From positions 310,001 to 374,000 of the forward strand of contig NZ_JANQAJ010000005.1 in assembly GCF_024707105.1 (NCBI RefSeq): a stretch of DNA of 64,000 bases, written 5' to 3'. Under the pieces are notes generated by a model. That model saw nothing but the letters and a program-made list of their open reading frames with translations, had not been told where the DNA came from and searched no databases. The DNA comes from Devosia ginsengisoli (GTDB lineage Bacteria > Pseudomonadota > Alphaproteobacteria > Rhizobiales > Devosiaceae). Position numbers and translations under genes: made by a program. Shown here one piece after another: positions 8,839-16,759 of this stretch. Each line of letters opens with the position of its first letter. Position 1 is the first letter of the stretch.

Positions 8839-9423
8839 CTAGCGCCGCTTCTTGTCGACCTGGTGGTAGGCCCGGCGCGAGTGGAATTCGCAATAGGGGC
8901 CGGTTTCCAGGCTATGCTGGCCGCAGAAATAGAAGTCCTTGGTCAGCGGATCGCCGATCGGCCACTTGCAGGTATGCTCGTTGAGTTGCAGCAGGTTGAG
9001 GCGCTTGTCCTCGGGGATGAACAGCTCGGCCACGGCCGGCGCAACATAGAGGTCAGCTTCCAGCTGCGGATCATGCGCCAGGGCCGTGGCACCCACCGAT
9101 TGCGGGCGCGACATGGACGACCGTACCTTGCCGGCGCCACCCATGCCGGAAAGACCGGAAGAGGGGCTGGCAACGCGGCGCGGCGCCGGGCGCGAGGCCG
9201 GACGGGCGCGCGGGGTCGAATTGGTCGGCTTGGCACGCGCCGAGAGCTTGAGGCGATGCACCTTGCCGATCACGGCATTGCGGGTAACCCCTTCGCCGAG
9301 TTCGCCTGCAATCTGGCTGGCCGAGAGACCTTCCATCCAGAGCTTTTTCAAAGTCTCGACGCGCTCGTCAGTCCAGCCCGCCGGTTGTGCTCCTGAAACC
9401 ATCGTCAAAACAGAATCCTTCAT
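8839..9423 (-). CDS. gcrA: GcrA cell cycle regulator
   Basis: The GcrA N-terminal DNA-binding helix set is clear: WTDERVETLKKLWMEGLSAS followed by QIAGELGEGVTRNAVIGKVH. GcrA binds sigma-70 RNA polymerase and activates promoters carrying CcrM-methylated GANTC sites. A proline/arginine-rich linker (TPRARPASRPAPRR) separates this from the C-terminal RNA-polymerase-binding part (CKWPIGDPLTKDFYFCGQHS, Cys/His-rich as in the family). Two starts are possible, ATG 9423 (194 aa, chosen) and ATG 9402 (187 aa, closer to Caulobacter GcrA and preceded by AAGGAT 13 nt away). The track start at 9489 is unlikely. The promoter contains a CtrA-type site and several GANTC sites. Confidence 0.95.
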   Translation of the reverse strand: MKDSVLTMVSGAQPAGWTDERVETLKKLWMEGLSASQIAGELGEGVTRNAVIGKVHRLKLSARAKPTNSTPRARPASRPAPRRVASPSSGLSGMGGAGKVRSSMSRPQSVGATALAHDPQLEADLYVAPAVAELFIPEDKRLNLLQLNEHTCKWPIGDPLTKDFYFCGQHSLETGPYCEFHSRRAYHQVDKKRR

Positions 9424-9610
9424 TGCGCCGCCAAATGATAAATGGCAGCCATCAAACGCTAGGCGTCGTATGTCAGGTGGGTCCGCCACACGAGATATCG
9501 TGTTCCCAATGCCATGGAGTTTACGACATCGGCGGAATCGGGATCAAGAGTCGGGCTCGACTTTCCCCGTAAATTCACTGGTTAAAATTGTCCTAACAAA
9601 CTCCCGAGTC
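9413..9610. promoter_or_regulatory. gcrA/argD divergent control region with GANTC and CtrA-type sites
   Basis: Of the roughly 350 bp between gcrA and argD, this part carries four GANTC sites (9413, 9535, 9548, 9606) and a CtrA-like element TTAA-N7-CTAAC at 9582-9597, one base off TTAA-N7-TTAAC. In Caulobacter CtrA represses gcrA and CcrM methylates GANTC, so the sites fit the known circuit. Base content is lower in GC than the flanking genes. Confidence 0.55.
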
Positions 9611-9673
9611 AAATCAGGCACTTGGGGCATAATCATTGACTTATCTGGCAAAATTGGCCTAACTCTGACGCCG

Positions 9674-9704
9674 AAACGCGCTGCGCAACGAGCGCGTTTT
9701 TGGT
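9674..9704 (+). terminator. Terminator-like hairpin in the argD leader
   Basis: Perfect arms AAACGCGCT and AGCGCGTTT (8-base loop) followed by TTGGTTTTT, 67 bp upstream of the argD ATG. It is on the argD strand, where no upstream gene runs in the same direction. It must therefore end a short unlabelled transcript or attenuate argD. Confidence 0.55.
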
Positions 9705-9770
9705 TTTTGTGGCGCTATTGTCACGCTGCGCCGCTAACCTGCTTTCAACCCGCCACAGAAGGAAATAACC

Positions 9771-10970
9771 ATGTCTGCGCTCTACGGCACCTATGCCCGG
9801 TCCGATCTCGCTTTCGAGCGGGGCGAGGGTATGCGCCTGTACGACCAGCATGGCCGAGACTATCTCGATTTCCATTCCGGCATCGCGGTCAACGCGCTGG
9901 GCCATGGCGACCCGCATATCGTGTCAGCGCTGAAAACGGCGGCCGACAAGGTGTGGCACACCTCCAATGTCTTCACCATTCCCGAGCAGGAAAAGCTCGG
10001 CCAGCGGCTGGTCGATGCCACTTTCGCGGATTCGGTATTCTTCACCAATTCGGGCGCCGAGGCGCTGGAATGCGCCATCAAGACGGCGCGGCACTATTTC
10101 TGGGCCAAGGGCGAGACCGACCGCTACGAGATCATCGCCTTTACCGGCTCCTTCCATGGCCGGACCATGGGCACGATCGCGGCTGGCGGCAATCCGAGCT
10201 ATCTCGAAGGCTTCGGCCCGCCGATGGGCGGCTTCAAGCATACCAAGCCGGGTGACCTCGACGCGGTCAAGGCGCTGATCACGCCGCAGACCTGCGCCAT
10301 CCTGATCGAAACGGTGCAGGGCGAGGGCGGGGTAACCGCCATGACCCCCGAATTCATGCAGGGCCTGCGCGCGCTGTGCGACGAGCACGGCATGCTGTTG
10401 GTGCTCGATGAAGTGCAGTGCGGCTATGGAAGGACGGGGCGGTTCTTCGCCTTCGAATGGGCCGGCATCACCCCCGATATCGTGGCGGTGGCCAAGGCCA
10501 TTGGCGGTGGCTTCCCGCTCGGCGCGTGCCTCGCCAGGGGCGATGTCGCGGCCTCCATGGTGCCGGGCACGCATGGCTCGACCTATGGCGGCAATCCGCT
10601 GGCCACGACGGTGGGCAATGCCGTGCTCGACCGCATTCTCGCGCCGGGCTTCCTCGACCATGTCAACCAGATGGGCCAGAAGCTGGCCTGGCACCTGCAG
10701 CAACTGGCGCAGAAATATCCTGATTATGTGCTGGAATTGCGTGGCAAGGGCCTGCTGGCCGGCATCAAGATCACCCCGCCCGTGCGGGACTTCGTGGCGC
10801 GGTTGCGCGACGATCACCGCCTGCTGGCCATCGGCGCCGGGGACAATGTGCTGCGGCTGATCCCGCCGCTGATCGTCACCGAGGCCGATATCGAGGAAGC
10901 CATGGGCAAGCTCGCCGCCGCTTTCGATGCGATCGAGGCGGAGACGGCTTCGGTTCCGGCGGTGGGATAG
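9771..10970 (+). CDS. argD: Acetylornithine aminotransferase
   Basis: 399 aa class-III PLP aminotransferase, converting N-acetylglutamate semialdehyde to N-acetylornithine in arginine synthesis. Seen in order: YARSDLAFERGEGMRLYDQHGRDYLDF, VFFTNSGAEALECAIK (phosphate-binding GA), AFTGSFHGRTMG, LVLDEVQCGYGRTG (cofactor Asp), and the Schiff-base lysine in VAVAKAIGGGFPLGA. The start has AGAAGGAAATAACC before it. argF follows after 117 bp in the same direction, a frequent alphaproteobacterial pairing that distinguishes it from AstC/GabT-type relatives. Confidence 0.94.
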   Translation: MSALYGTYARSDLAFERGEGMRLYDQHGRDYLDFHSGIAVNALGHGDPHIVSALKTAADKVWHTSNVFTIPEQEKLGQRLVDATFADSVFFTNSGAEALECAIKTARHYFWAKGETDRYEIIAFTGSFHGRTMGTIAAGGNPSYLEGFGPPMGGFKHTKPGDLDAVKALITPQTCAILIETVQGEGGVTAMTPEFMQGLRALCDEHGMLLVLDEVQCGYGRTGRFFAFEWAGITPDIVAVAKAIGGGFPLGACLARGDVAASMVPGTHGSTYGGNPLATTVGNAVLDRILAPGFLDHVNQMGQKLAWHLQQLAQKYPDYVLELRGKGLLAGIKITPPVRDFVARLRDDHRLLAIGAGDNVLRLIPPLIVTEADIEEAMGKLAAAFDAIEAETASVPAVG

Positions 10971-11087
10971 ATGGATCTGAGCGTGCGCTATTACGGTCGG
11001 CGACGACGCGGCCTGTTTCCTCCTCCCTGAGGGGAGCGAAGACTTGCGTATGCACCGAACCCATAGCGTCATAAAGGAACCCGGCCC

Positions 11088-12020
11088 ATGACCTCGACCG
11101 GCACCCCAAGGCATTTTCTATCGATCGACGATTTCACCTATCCCGAACTGCGCGGCATGCTCGACACCGCCGCATCGCTCAAGGCGCGCCTCAAGGAAGG
11201 TGACCGCCCGCAACCGCTCAAGGACAAGGTCCTGGCGATGATCTTCGAGCGGCAATCCACCCGCACCCGTGTCAGCTTCGATGTCGGCATGCGCCAGCTT
11301 GGCGGCGAGACCATCATGCTATCAGGCCAGGAAATGCAGCTCAGCCGCGAGGAGACTCTGGAAGACACGGCCAAAGTGATGAGCCGCTATGTCGATGCCA
11401 TCATGATCCGCATCCTCAGCCATGCCGACCTGCTCGAACTGGCCGAAGGCGCCACCGTGCCCGTCATCAACGGGCTGACGCGCCGCGCCCATCCCTGCCA
11501 GATCATGGCGGACCTGCAGACTTTCGAGGAATATCGCGGCAATATCCGGGGTGCCAAGGTGGCCTGGGTCGGCGACAGCAACAATGTGCTGCATTCCTGG
11601 GTGAATGCCGCCGAACTGTTCGAATGCGACCTGACCATCGCCACGCCGGAAGAATACAGCCCCGAAAAGGACCTGATGGACGACATCCGCCGGGCCGGCG
11701 ACCGCGTCCGGTTGATCGAGGACCCGCGCGAGGCGGTCGAGGGCGCCGATCTCGTCATCACCGACACCTGGGTATCGATGGGCGACGTGGACGCCGCCGA
11801 GCGCCGGCGGGTCTTGAAACCCTACCAGGTCAATACCAATTTGATGGGCTTGGCGGCCAAGGACGCCCTCTTCATGCACTGCCTGCCCGCCCATCGCGGC
11901 GATGAGGTGACCGACGAGGTTATCGACGGTCCCCAATCGGTGGTGTTCGACGAGGCCGAAAACCGCCTCCACGCGCAGAAAGCCATCCTGTGCTGGGCCT
12001 TCGGGGTCGACGTCAACTAA
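11088..12020 (+). CDS. argF: Ornithine carbamoyltransferase
   Basis: 310 aa. It makes citrulline from ornithine and carbamoyl phosphate. The carbamoyl-phosphate site [19 protein letters not shown], the [11 protein letters not shown] motif, the [10 protein letters not shown] ornithine-site region, DTWVSMGD and the [15 protein letters not shown] loop with the catalytic Cys are all present and complete. Preceded by argD and followed, after a palindromic repeat, by hslO. Confidence 0.96.
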   Translation: MTSTGTPRHFLSIDDFTYPELRGMLDTAASLKARLKEGDRPQPLKDKVLAMIFERQSTRTRVSFDVGMRQLGGETIMLSGQEMQLSREETLEDTAKVMSRYVDAIMIRILSHADLLELAEGATVPVINGLTRRAHPCQIMADLQTFEEYRGNIRGAKVAWVGDSNNVLHSWVNAAELFECDLTIATPEEYSPEKDLMDDIRRAGDRVRLIEDPREAVEGADLVITDTWVSMGDVDAAERRRVLKPYQVNTNLMGLAAKDALFMHCLPAHRGDEVTDEVIDGPQSVVFDEAENRLHAQKAILCWAFGVDVN

Positions 12021-12044
12021 ACCCTGATATTGACCGGATTCATG

Positions 12045-12136
12045 AGTAGACCTCATGGTGAGCCTGTCGAACCACGAGGTTGTGCCGCCATGGTGCCACG
12101 CCCTCGTCCTTCGACAAGCTCAGGATGAGGTCTACT
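12045..12136. repeat. Long inverted repeat with GAGCCTGTCGAA core, copy 1
   Basis: The 12-bp outer arms AGTAGACCTCAT and ATGAGGTCTACT match exactly; inside are GGTGAGCCTGTCGAACCACG and the near-complement CGTCCTTCGACAAGCTCAGG. It sits between argF and hslO. A second copy lies at 63364-63450. Elements of this sequence are widespread in alphaproteobacterial genomes as non-coding interspersed repeats. Confidence 0.8.
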
Positions 12137-12203
12137 GGTATTTCCGGCCGGGCCGAGCCGACCTGAAAGCCACGTGACCACGATGACCACGGATACGACT
12201 GCC

Positions 12204-13205
12204 ATGAGCGAGAACCTGATGAGTGCCCTCGGGCTCGACCGGCCGGAAAGCGGCGACGACACCGTCGTGCCGTTCACCCTCGACCAGCTCGATACGCGCG
12301 GCCGCAGCGTGCGGCTGGGCGAGGCGCTGGACACCATCCTCAGCCGCCACAACTATCCCGCCCCGGTCGCCCGCCTGCTTGGCGAGGCGGTGCTGCTGGC
12401 CGCCCTGATCGGCTCGTCGCTCAAATTCGAGGGCAAGTTCATCATGCAGACCCAGACCGATGGGCCGGTGAACCTGCTGGTGGTCGATTTCGACGCGCCG
12501 GACGGGCTGCGCGGCTATGCGCGCTTCGACCATGACGCGGTGCTCAAGGCCGCCGAAGAGGGGCGCATTCAGCCTGGCGAACTGCTGGGCAAGGGCCACC
12601 TGGCCATGACCATCGACCAGGGCCCCAATACCGAGCGCTACCAGGGCATCGTCGCCCTGGAAGGCAATTCGCTCGAGGAAGTGGCGCATACCTATTTCAT
12701 GCAGTCCGAACAGATCCCGACCCAGGTCCGCCTCGCGGTGGCCGAGTTCACCAGAAAAGGCGATCACCGGCCGCATTGGCGTGCCGGCGGGGTGCTGATC
12801 CAGCATCTGCCCGAGCATGGCATGTCGCAAATGGCCGATCTGCCGGGTGACGGCAATTTCGACAATCCGGAAACGGCCGACCCCGACTTCGAGGAGGCCG
12901 ATGGCTGGACCGAGGCGCGGGTGATGCTGGCAACGGTCGATGACCTGGAGCTGGCCGACCCTGATCTGAGTTCGGAACGGCTGCTGTTCCGGCTCTACCA
13001 CGAAACGGGCGTGCGGGTGTTCACCCCGCTCCCCATGGTGGAGCGCTGCACCTGCTCGGCCGATCGCATCGAGGACATGCTGGCCACCAGCTTCACCGCC
13101 GAGGATCGCGAGGAAATGGCCGTGAATGGCGAGATCGAAGTGGTCTGCGAATTCTGCTCGACCGCCTATCACTTCAATCCGCATCATTTCGACACCAAGC
13201 ACTGA
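12204..13205 (+). CDS. hslO: Redox-regulated chaperone Hsp33
   Basis: 333 aa from the ATG at 12204 (MSENLMSALGL); GTG 12174 and ATG 12183 are upstream in-frame alternatives. The Hsp33 fold is recognised by VRLGEALDTILSRHNYPAPV, LLGEAVLLAALIGSSLKFEG, QTDGPVNLLVVDF and YFMQSEQIPT. The C-terminal redox switch has the CxC and CxxC zinc cysteines: ERCTCSADRIEDML and VVCEFCSTAYHF. Oxidation releases zinc and turns on holdase activity in the cytoplasm. The argF-hslO neighbourhood is common in this order. Confidence 0.95.
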   Translation: MSENLMSALGLDRPESGDDTVVPFTLDQLDTRGRSVRLGEALDTILSRHNYPAPVARLLGEAVLLAALIGSSLKFEGKFIMQTQTDGPVNLLVVDFDAPDGLRGYARFDHDAVLKAAEEGRIQPGELLGKGHLAMTIDQGPNTERYQGIVALEGNSLEEVAHTYFMQSEQIPTQVRLAVAEFTRKGDHRPHWRAGGVLIQHLPEHGMSQMADLPGDGNFDNPETADPDFEEADGWTEARVMLATVDDLELADPDLSSERLLFRLYHETGVRVFTPLPMVERCTCSADRIEDMLATSFTAEDREEMAVNGEIEVVCEFCSTAYHFNPHHFDTKH

Positions 13206-13214
13206 CACAGAGAA

Positions 13215-13238
13215 AAACGGCCGCTCCGGCGACCGTTT
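13215..13238. terminator. Hairpin after hslO
   Basis: Arms AAACGGCCGC and GCGACCGTTT (one C-A mismatch) with a TCCG loop, 9 bp after the hslO stop. The short T-run is within the stem end. Likely transcription end before luxR. Confidence 0.5.
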
Positions 13239-13260
13239 CCGATCGGCTTGCCAAGACTCT

Positions 13261-13279
13261 CGAATATGATCAGTATTCG
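13261..13279. promoter_or_regulatory. Lux-box-like inverted repeat upstream of luxR
   Basis: CGAATA-N7-TATTCG, 19 bp, 31 bp before the luxR start. Size and spacing suit binding by a LuxR-type dimer, but it does not match a canonical lux box. Confidence 0.35.
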
Positions 13280-13309
13280 AACATAAGTATCCGGGTGTAG
13301 GGGTAACCG

Positions 13310-14029
13310 GTGAACGCCGATTTCATGTCGATTATCGAGGCAATCCAGCAGCAGACCGATAGTGCTGGCATCCGCGAAATCATGTATGGTGCCATCGAGA
13401 ATTACGGCTTCAGGAGTTTCATTATTTCCGGCCTGCCGGATCGCGGGCAGGACGTGCGGCCCTTCGTGCTGCTCTCGGGCTGGAACGAGGAATGGTACGA
13501 GCGCTATGCGGATCTGGGCTATGTGCATCTCGACCCGGTGGCGCGGAACTGCTTTTCCACCACCAAGCCCTTCGACTGGTCCGACGCGCCCTATGACCGC
13601 GAGGCCGACCTGCCGGCCCGAAGGGTGATGGAGGAAGCGCGCGATTTCGGCATGGATGAGGGCTTTTGCGTGCCTATCCACATGGAAGGCGGCATGCAGG
13701 GTGCGGTATCGCTGGTGGGCGGGACGCAGGAGCTCGACGACAAGAGGCGGCTGGAACTGCACATGCTGGCGCTCTACGCCCATGGCCAGTTGCGCTTTCT
13801 CAGCAGCAGTCGCCCCGACCTGGCGCCGCGCCGCGCCATTACCGGTCGCGAGAGCGAAGTGCTCAAATGGGTGGCGGCCGGCAAGACGGCCGGAGAGATT
13901 GCCGACATTACCGGGCTTTCCACCCGCACGGTGAACCAGCATTGCGAGAATGCACAGCAGCGGCTGGGTACCAATAACAGGGTGCATACCGTAGTCGAGG
14001 CGATCCGGCACAAGCTCATTACACTCTGA
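13310..14029 (+). CDS. LuxR-type quorum-sensing transcriptional regulator
   Basis: 239 aa. The N-terminal autoinducer-binding domain shows the hallmark aromatic/Asp positions: WNEEWYERYADLGYVHLDPV (conserved W, Y, D) and GFCVPIHMEGGMQGAVSLVG. The C-terminal GerE-type helix-turn-helix starts ITGRESEVLKWVAAGKTAGE and contains TGLSTRTVNQHCENAQQRLG. It should sense the N-acyl-homoserine lactone made by the product of the adjacent luxI gene. GTG at 13310 follows a GGGGTAACC stretch; ATG 13325 is an alternative. Confidence 0.92.
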   Translation: MNADFMSIIEAIQQQTDSAGIREIMYGAIENYGFRSFIISGLPDRGQDVRPFVLLSGWNEEWYERYADLGYVHLDPVARNCFSTTKPFDWSDAPYDREADLPARRVMEEARDFGMDEGFCVPIHMEGGMQGAVSLVGGTQELDDKRRLELHMLALYAHGQLRFLSSSRPDLAPRRAITGRESEVLKWVAAGKTAGEIADITGLSTRTVNQHCENAQQRLGTNNRVHTVVEAIRHKLITL

Positions 14030-14063
14030 CCGAGCCTGCCTGCTGTAATGATGCGGGTGTGGC

Positions 14064-14079
14064 CAGCAGTTTTCTGCTG
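14064..14079. promoter_or_regulatory. Lux-box-like palindrome upstream of luxI
   Basis: CAGCAG-TTTT-CTGCTG is a perfect dyad in the luxR-luxI gap. A TATACC hexamer 11 bp downstream (14091-14096) could be the -10, placing the dyad over the -35, where LuxR proteins often bind. Also near a possible luxR 3' hairpin, so it could instead end that transcript. Confidence 0.45.
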
Positions 14080-14162
14080 TCATTGTGATTTATACCAATA
14101 TCGCTCGCCTTGAGGGACGTGCCTAACTGGCGCGTCATCTTGTGCTGTGGGGGGCAGAAGCG

Positions 14163-14816
14163 ATGAGGGTATATTCGATCCGCGCGCCTGCGGACCGCTA
14201 TTCTATTGACCTGCTGGAACGCAATTACCGACTGAGACACACGATTTTCGTCGATATGCAGGGTTGGGAGGCGATCCGTCGCCCCGACCGGCGCGATATC
14301 GATGCCTTCGACACTGGTGACGCGACCCACCTCCTGCTGCTCGATGGCGAGGAGCTGGTGGGTGGTTCCCGCTTCACCCCGCTCGACAAACCGAACTTGC
14401 TGCAGACTGTCTTTCCCGGACTTGTGCAAGGAACATTCCCCGCTCCGCCCTCGCATGGGGCCGATTGGACGCGCTTTTACGTGCGACCCGATCGACGCGA
14501 GGGCCGGCGGCGCGCGCCGGAGTCTGCAGCCCTTTTCTGCGCGATGATGGAATATGCCCTGCTGGAGGGCTATTGCTTCATCACTTTCGTCTCGACCATC
14601 TACATGCTCGAGCATGGCGTGAGCATGGGCTGGCGCATCACGCCGCTGGGCGCACCGGCACTGATCGACGGCAAGCCCACCTTGGCCGCGTGGATCGAGG
14701 TGAGCGAAGAGGCGCTGGCCAATGTCCGCCGCGTCACAGGACAGACCGCGCCCATGCTGGTCGAGCGCGGCATGAGCCATGACACCCTGCCGGCACCGGC
14801 CGCCGCGCGCCACTGA
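14163..14816 (+). CDS. Acyl-homoserine-lactone synthase (LuxI family)
   Basis: 217 aa from ATG 14163 (MRVYSIRAPAD), preferred over the upstream GTG at 14142 because LuxI proteins begin at this point. Invariant residues are visible: RLRHTIFVDMQGWEAI (R, F, W), DIDAFDTGDATHLLLLDGEE (D, D), VGGSRFTPLDKPNLL (R) and WTRFYVRPDRREGRR (E/R). It makes a diffusible AHL from SAM and an acyl donor; chain length cannot be predicted. Its stop lies 2 bp before the start of the glycosyltransferase gene, so the two were one operon before the transposon entered. Confidence 0.92.
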   Translation: MRVYSIRAPADRYSIDLLERNYRLRHTIFVDMQGWEAIRRPDRRDIDAFDTGDATHLLLLDGEELVGGSRFTPLDKPNLLQTVFPGLVQGTFPAPPSHGADWTRFYVRPDRREGRRRAPESAALFCAMMEYALLEGYCFITFVSTIYMLEHGVSMGWRITPLGAPALIDGKPTLAAWIEVSEEALANVRRVTGQTAPMLVERGMSHDTLPAPAAARH

Positions 14817-14818
14817 CC

Positions 14819-15602
14819 ATGTCGGACGCGCTGGAATTGATCAGGGCCATCCTCGCCGTGGATGGCCTGGAGGAAGCTGCCGCCCTGGAGGTGCTGGAGG
14901 CCGCGCTGGGGCGCGAGGTCGATGTGCTGCGCTATTGCGCCGCCACGCTCGGCCTGGGCGCGACCCTGGTGATGCAGCGCGCCGCCGCCTGGGCCGGCTA
15001 TGCCTGTTTCGACCGCGTGCCGCGCGGGCTGAAAGGGCGGACCGAACCGACGCGGCTGGAGGCACTGGCCGATGTCCGCATGTTCCGGGTGCAATTGCTG
15101 GACCGGGAAATCGCCGTCGCTTCCCCGGACTTTTTCGGCATCATCCGCCTCAAGCACCGGCTGGCCACCACGCCGCGCCTGAGCAATCTGCTCTGCCTCG
15201 TGCCCGAGCCGGCTTTGCGCGATTACCTTGCCGAGGCGGCGGCGCCGGCACTGATCGACGCGGCCCGCCAGACCCTGGCGCGACGCTGGCCCTATGCTTC
15301 CGCTCATCTCGAACTCACCCGGCCGGCGCGTGCCGGCTTTGTCGGCGCCCTGGCGCTGCTCGTTGGCCTGCTGTTGCTGGCGCCCTACTTCGCCCAGCTC
15401 TGGCTGCTGCCGCTGGCCTGCGCGACATTGCTGGCGCCGGCCGCAATCCGGCTTGCCGCACTGTTCAATCCCGTCCCGCCCTGCCCGCCGCCGCATCGCC
15501 CGCCGGATGAGGAACTGCCCGATTATTCGGTGCTGATCCCGCTGCGCAGCGAGGCCGATATGGTGCCTCAGCTTTTCGCCGCCATGGCAGCATTGGACTA
15601 TC
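14819..15602 (+). pseudogene. Family-2 glycosyltransferase, 5' fragment (split by transposon)
   Basis: The first 261 codons of a glycosyltransferase. They contain an alpha-helical N-terminal region (LIRAILAVDGLEEAAALEVL, similar in style to type II secretion GspE-N domains), two membrane segments (GFVGALALLVGLLLLAPYFA and LWLLPLACATLLAPAAIRLA) and the beginning of the GT2 fold, DYSVLIPLRSEADMVPQLFA. It breaks at ALDY, where the 4,040-bp element is inserted. Read-through into the element would add about 32 foreign residues and stop at 15700. Joining it to 19651-20717 with one target copy restores the frame and the family stretch DYPPERLDIKFVVEA, giving a 616-aa protein. ATG is 2 bp after the luxI stop. 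Confidence 0.93.
15595..15602. repeat. Target-site duplication, left copy
   Basis: GGACTATC directly before the left inverted end; the identical 8 bp follow the right end at 19643-19650. Confidence 0.93.
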
Positions 15603-15627
15603 CGGCCTTATGTATCAAACGCACCAA
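15603..15627. repeat. Left terminal inverted repeat of the transposon
   Basis: 25 bp, exact reverse complement of 19618-19642. Read inwards it carries an ATG (ATGTATCAAACGCACCAA) at both ends of the element. Confidence 0.93.
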
Positions 15628-15662
15628 GCCGGTGGGCCGTCATGATTGCGGCGGCACTCGTC

Positions 15663-16472
15663 TTAGTCGCTTCGGTTGTTCATGGCGCTGGCGTCAATGA
15701 AGGGCCTCCCGTCAGGGAAGAACGACAGATTGCCGCGCATTATGAGGCGGTGCCTCTTGCCGAAAACATCCTCATATCTCAGCAGCGCACCGACGATGAT
15801 GAAATACTTCTTATTGGTGAACATCCATTTGGCTTCTTCATCCAGAGGGATGGCCCCTGTACAGGCGGCGGTATATGTCTCGCCGGGCCCGATCTCAATA
15901 TACCCTACTCGCCAATCCTCACTTCTGAATTTGCCGATGGGGAACTTTGCTCCCGCGAGGCTTCTCACCCCAATCGTCAGGAAGGACAGCTTTACGCGCT
16001 TAGCAGGTGTCTGCCCGGCATTGACGAACACGGCCTCGATTCTCGTGTTCTGCCCTATCCCAAAAGTGACGACGTCAACTCTCCGGACGCCGACATAGGC
16101 CCTCAACTGGCGGGTGGTGGTTTCGCGGGCGATTTTGTTCGCCTCAACAGCAGCCTCGGCGGTCCGCTCGGTCTCAATGAAAGTGCGACGGATCAGCACC
16201 AACGCGCGCCAACTAACGCCAGTGGCGACGAGAGCGAAGATTGCCATGACCCATTGCGCTGCCCCGTCACCAAAGATCAGGTGATCTTCCGGGCAGACGG
16301 GTTCGTATTGCTGCTGGCCGCTTTCATTTACTTCGGTGGGAGCGTAGCAGCCTACTTGATAATTAGCCTCGTGACGGGCGTAGAGCCCCATAAACGAGAC
16401 AAGGACGATCGAGGCGATAAGAAGCGCTAGAACTACAAGCGCAGGTCGGTCGTTTCTATCGCCGCTAAACAT
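15663..16472 (-). CDS. Unknown two-helix membrane protein (transposon cargo)
   Basis: 269 aa. Two N-terminal membrane segments (ALVVLALLIASIVLVSFMGLY and QWVMAIFALVATGVSWRALVL) flank a short external loop with two cysteines (VGCYAP and PVCPED). A helical TFIETERTAEAAVEANKIARE stretch leads to RQLRAYVGVRRVDV, which I recognise as a recurrent feature of hypothetical membrane proteins on mobile elements, and then a beta-rich cytosolic domain. Its start overlaps the end of the DUF6471-like gene by 40 bp, so the two are one leftward operon. Function unknown. The plus-strand ORF over the same bases (15642-16430) is taken as its shadow. Confidence 0.75.
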   Translation of the reverse strand: MFSGDRNDRPALVVLALLIASIVLVSFMGLYARHEANYQVGCYAPTEVNESGQQQYEPVCPEDHLIFGDGAAQWVMAIFALVATGVSWRALVLIRRTFIETERTAEAAVEANKIARETTTRQLRAYVGVRRVDVVTFGIGQNTRIEAVFVNAGQTPAKRVKLSFLTIGVRSLAGAKFPIGKFRSEDWRVGYIEIGPGETYTAACTGAIPLDEEAKWMFTNKKYFIIVGALLRYEDVFGKRHRLIMRGNLSFFPDGRPFIDASAMNNRSD

Positions 16473-16654
16473 TGCAGTAGAAACGCCGCCGTGAATTTGC
16501 CCCTAGAGAGCTTATTGCGCACGTTGGCCTCTTTCTCGTCAACGCCTATCGCCGCAAGCTTGTCCACCAGGCCCGCATAGGTCACGCCTTTGCGCTTCAA
16601 TTCAGCTTTGAGAAGGTTGGCCGCCTTCATTTCGAAGTCGGTTTTTTCGACCAT
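16433..16654 (-). CDS. DUF6471-like small protein (transposon cargo)
   Basis: 73 aa: MVEKTDFEMKAANLLKAELK, then KGVTYAGLVDKLAAIGVDEK and a C-terminal SRGKFTAAFLLQCLAAIET. From memory this matches the DUF6471 family, short helical proteins with a helix-turn-helix-like layout (VTYAGLVDKLAAIG, VRNKLSRGKF). It may be a transcription regulator of the element. It is transcribed away from the transposase across a gap holding two palindromes and overlaps the membrane-protein gene downstream. Confidence 0.7.
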   Translation of the reverse strand: MVEKTDFEMKAANLLKAELKRKGVTYAGLVDKLAAIGVDEKEANVRNKLSRGKFTAAFLLQCLAAIETTDLRL

Positions 16655-16710
16655 GTAATCACCTGCGATGCAAAATGTATCGTAAATGATGACATAGGCC
16701 CTTGCGCCCA

Positions 16711-16747
16711 GTACGTCAACGTACTATATCCGATACATAGGTATCGG
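16711..16747. promoter_or_regulatory. Two palindromes in the transposase/DUF6471 divergent promoter
   Basis: GTACGT-CA-ACGTAC (16711-16724) and CCGATAC-ATAG-GTATCGG (16730-16747) lie side by side in the 105-bp divergent gap. The second ends 12 bp before the transposase ATG. Probable operators controlling transposition. Confidence 0.5.
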
Positions 16748-16759
16748 AGACGATGACAA

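Noticed and set aside
13206-13309. Small gene between hslO and luxR
   Set aside because: Only a hairpin and an inverted repeat are visible; no ORF with a ribosome site.
15642-16430. 262-aa plus-strand ORF in the transposon with an apparent signal peptide
   Set aside because: It lies fully antisense to the 269-aa membrane protein, whose sequence has membrane helices, a helical linker and a recognisable RQLRAYVGV stretch; the plus-strand reading has none of these and no ribosome site.
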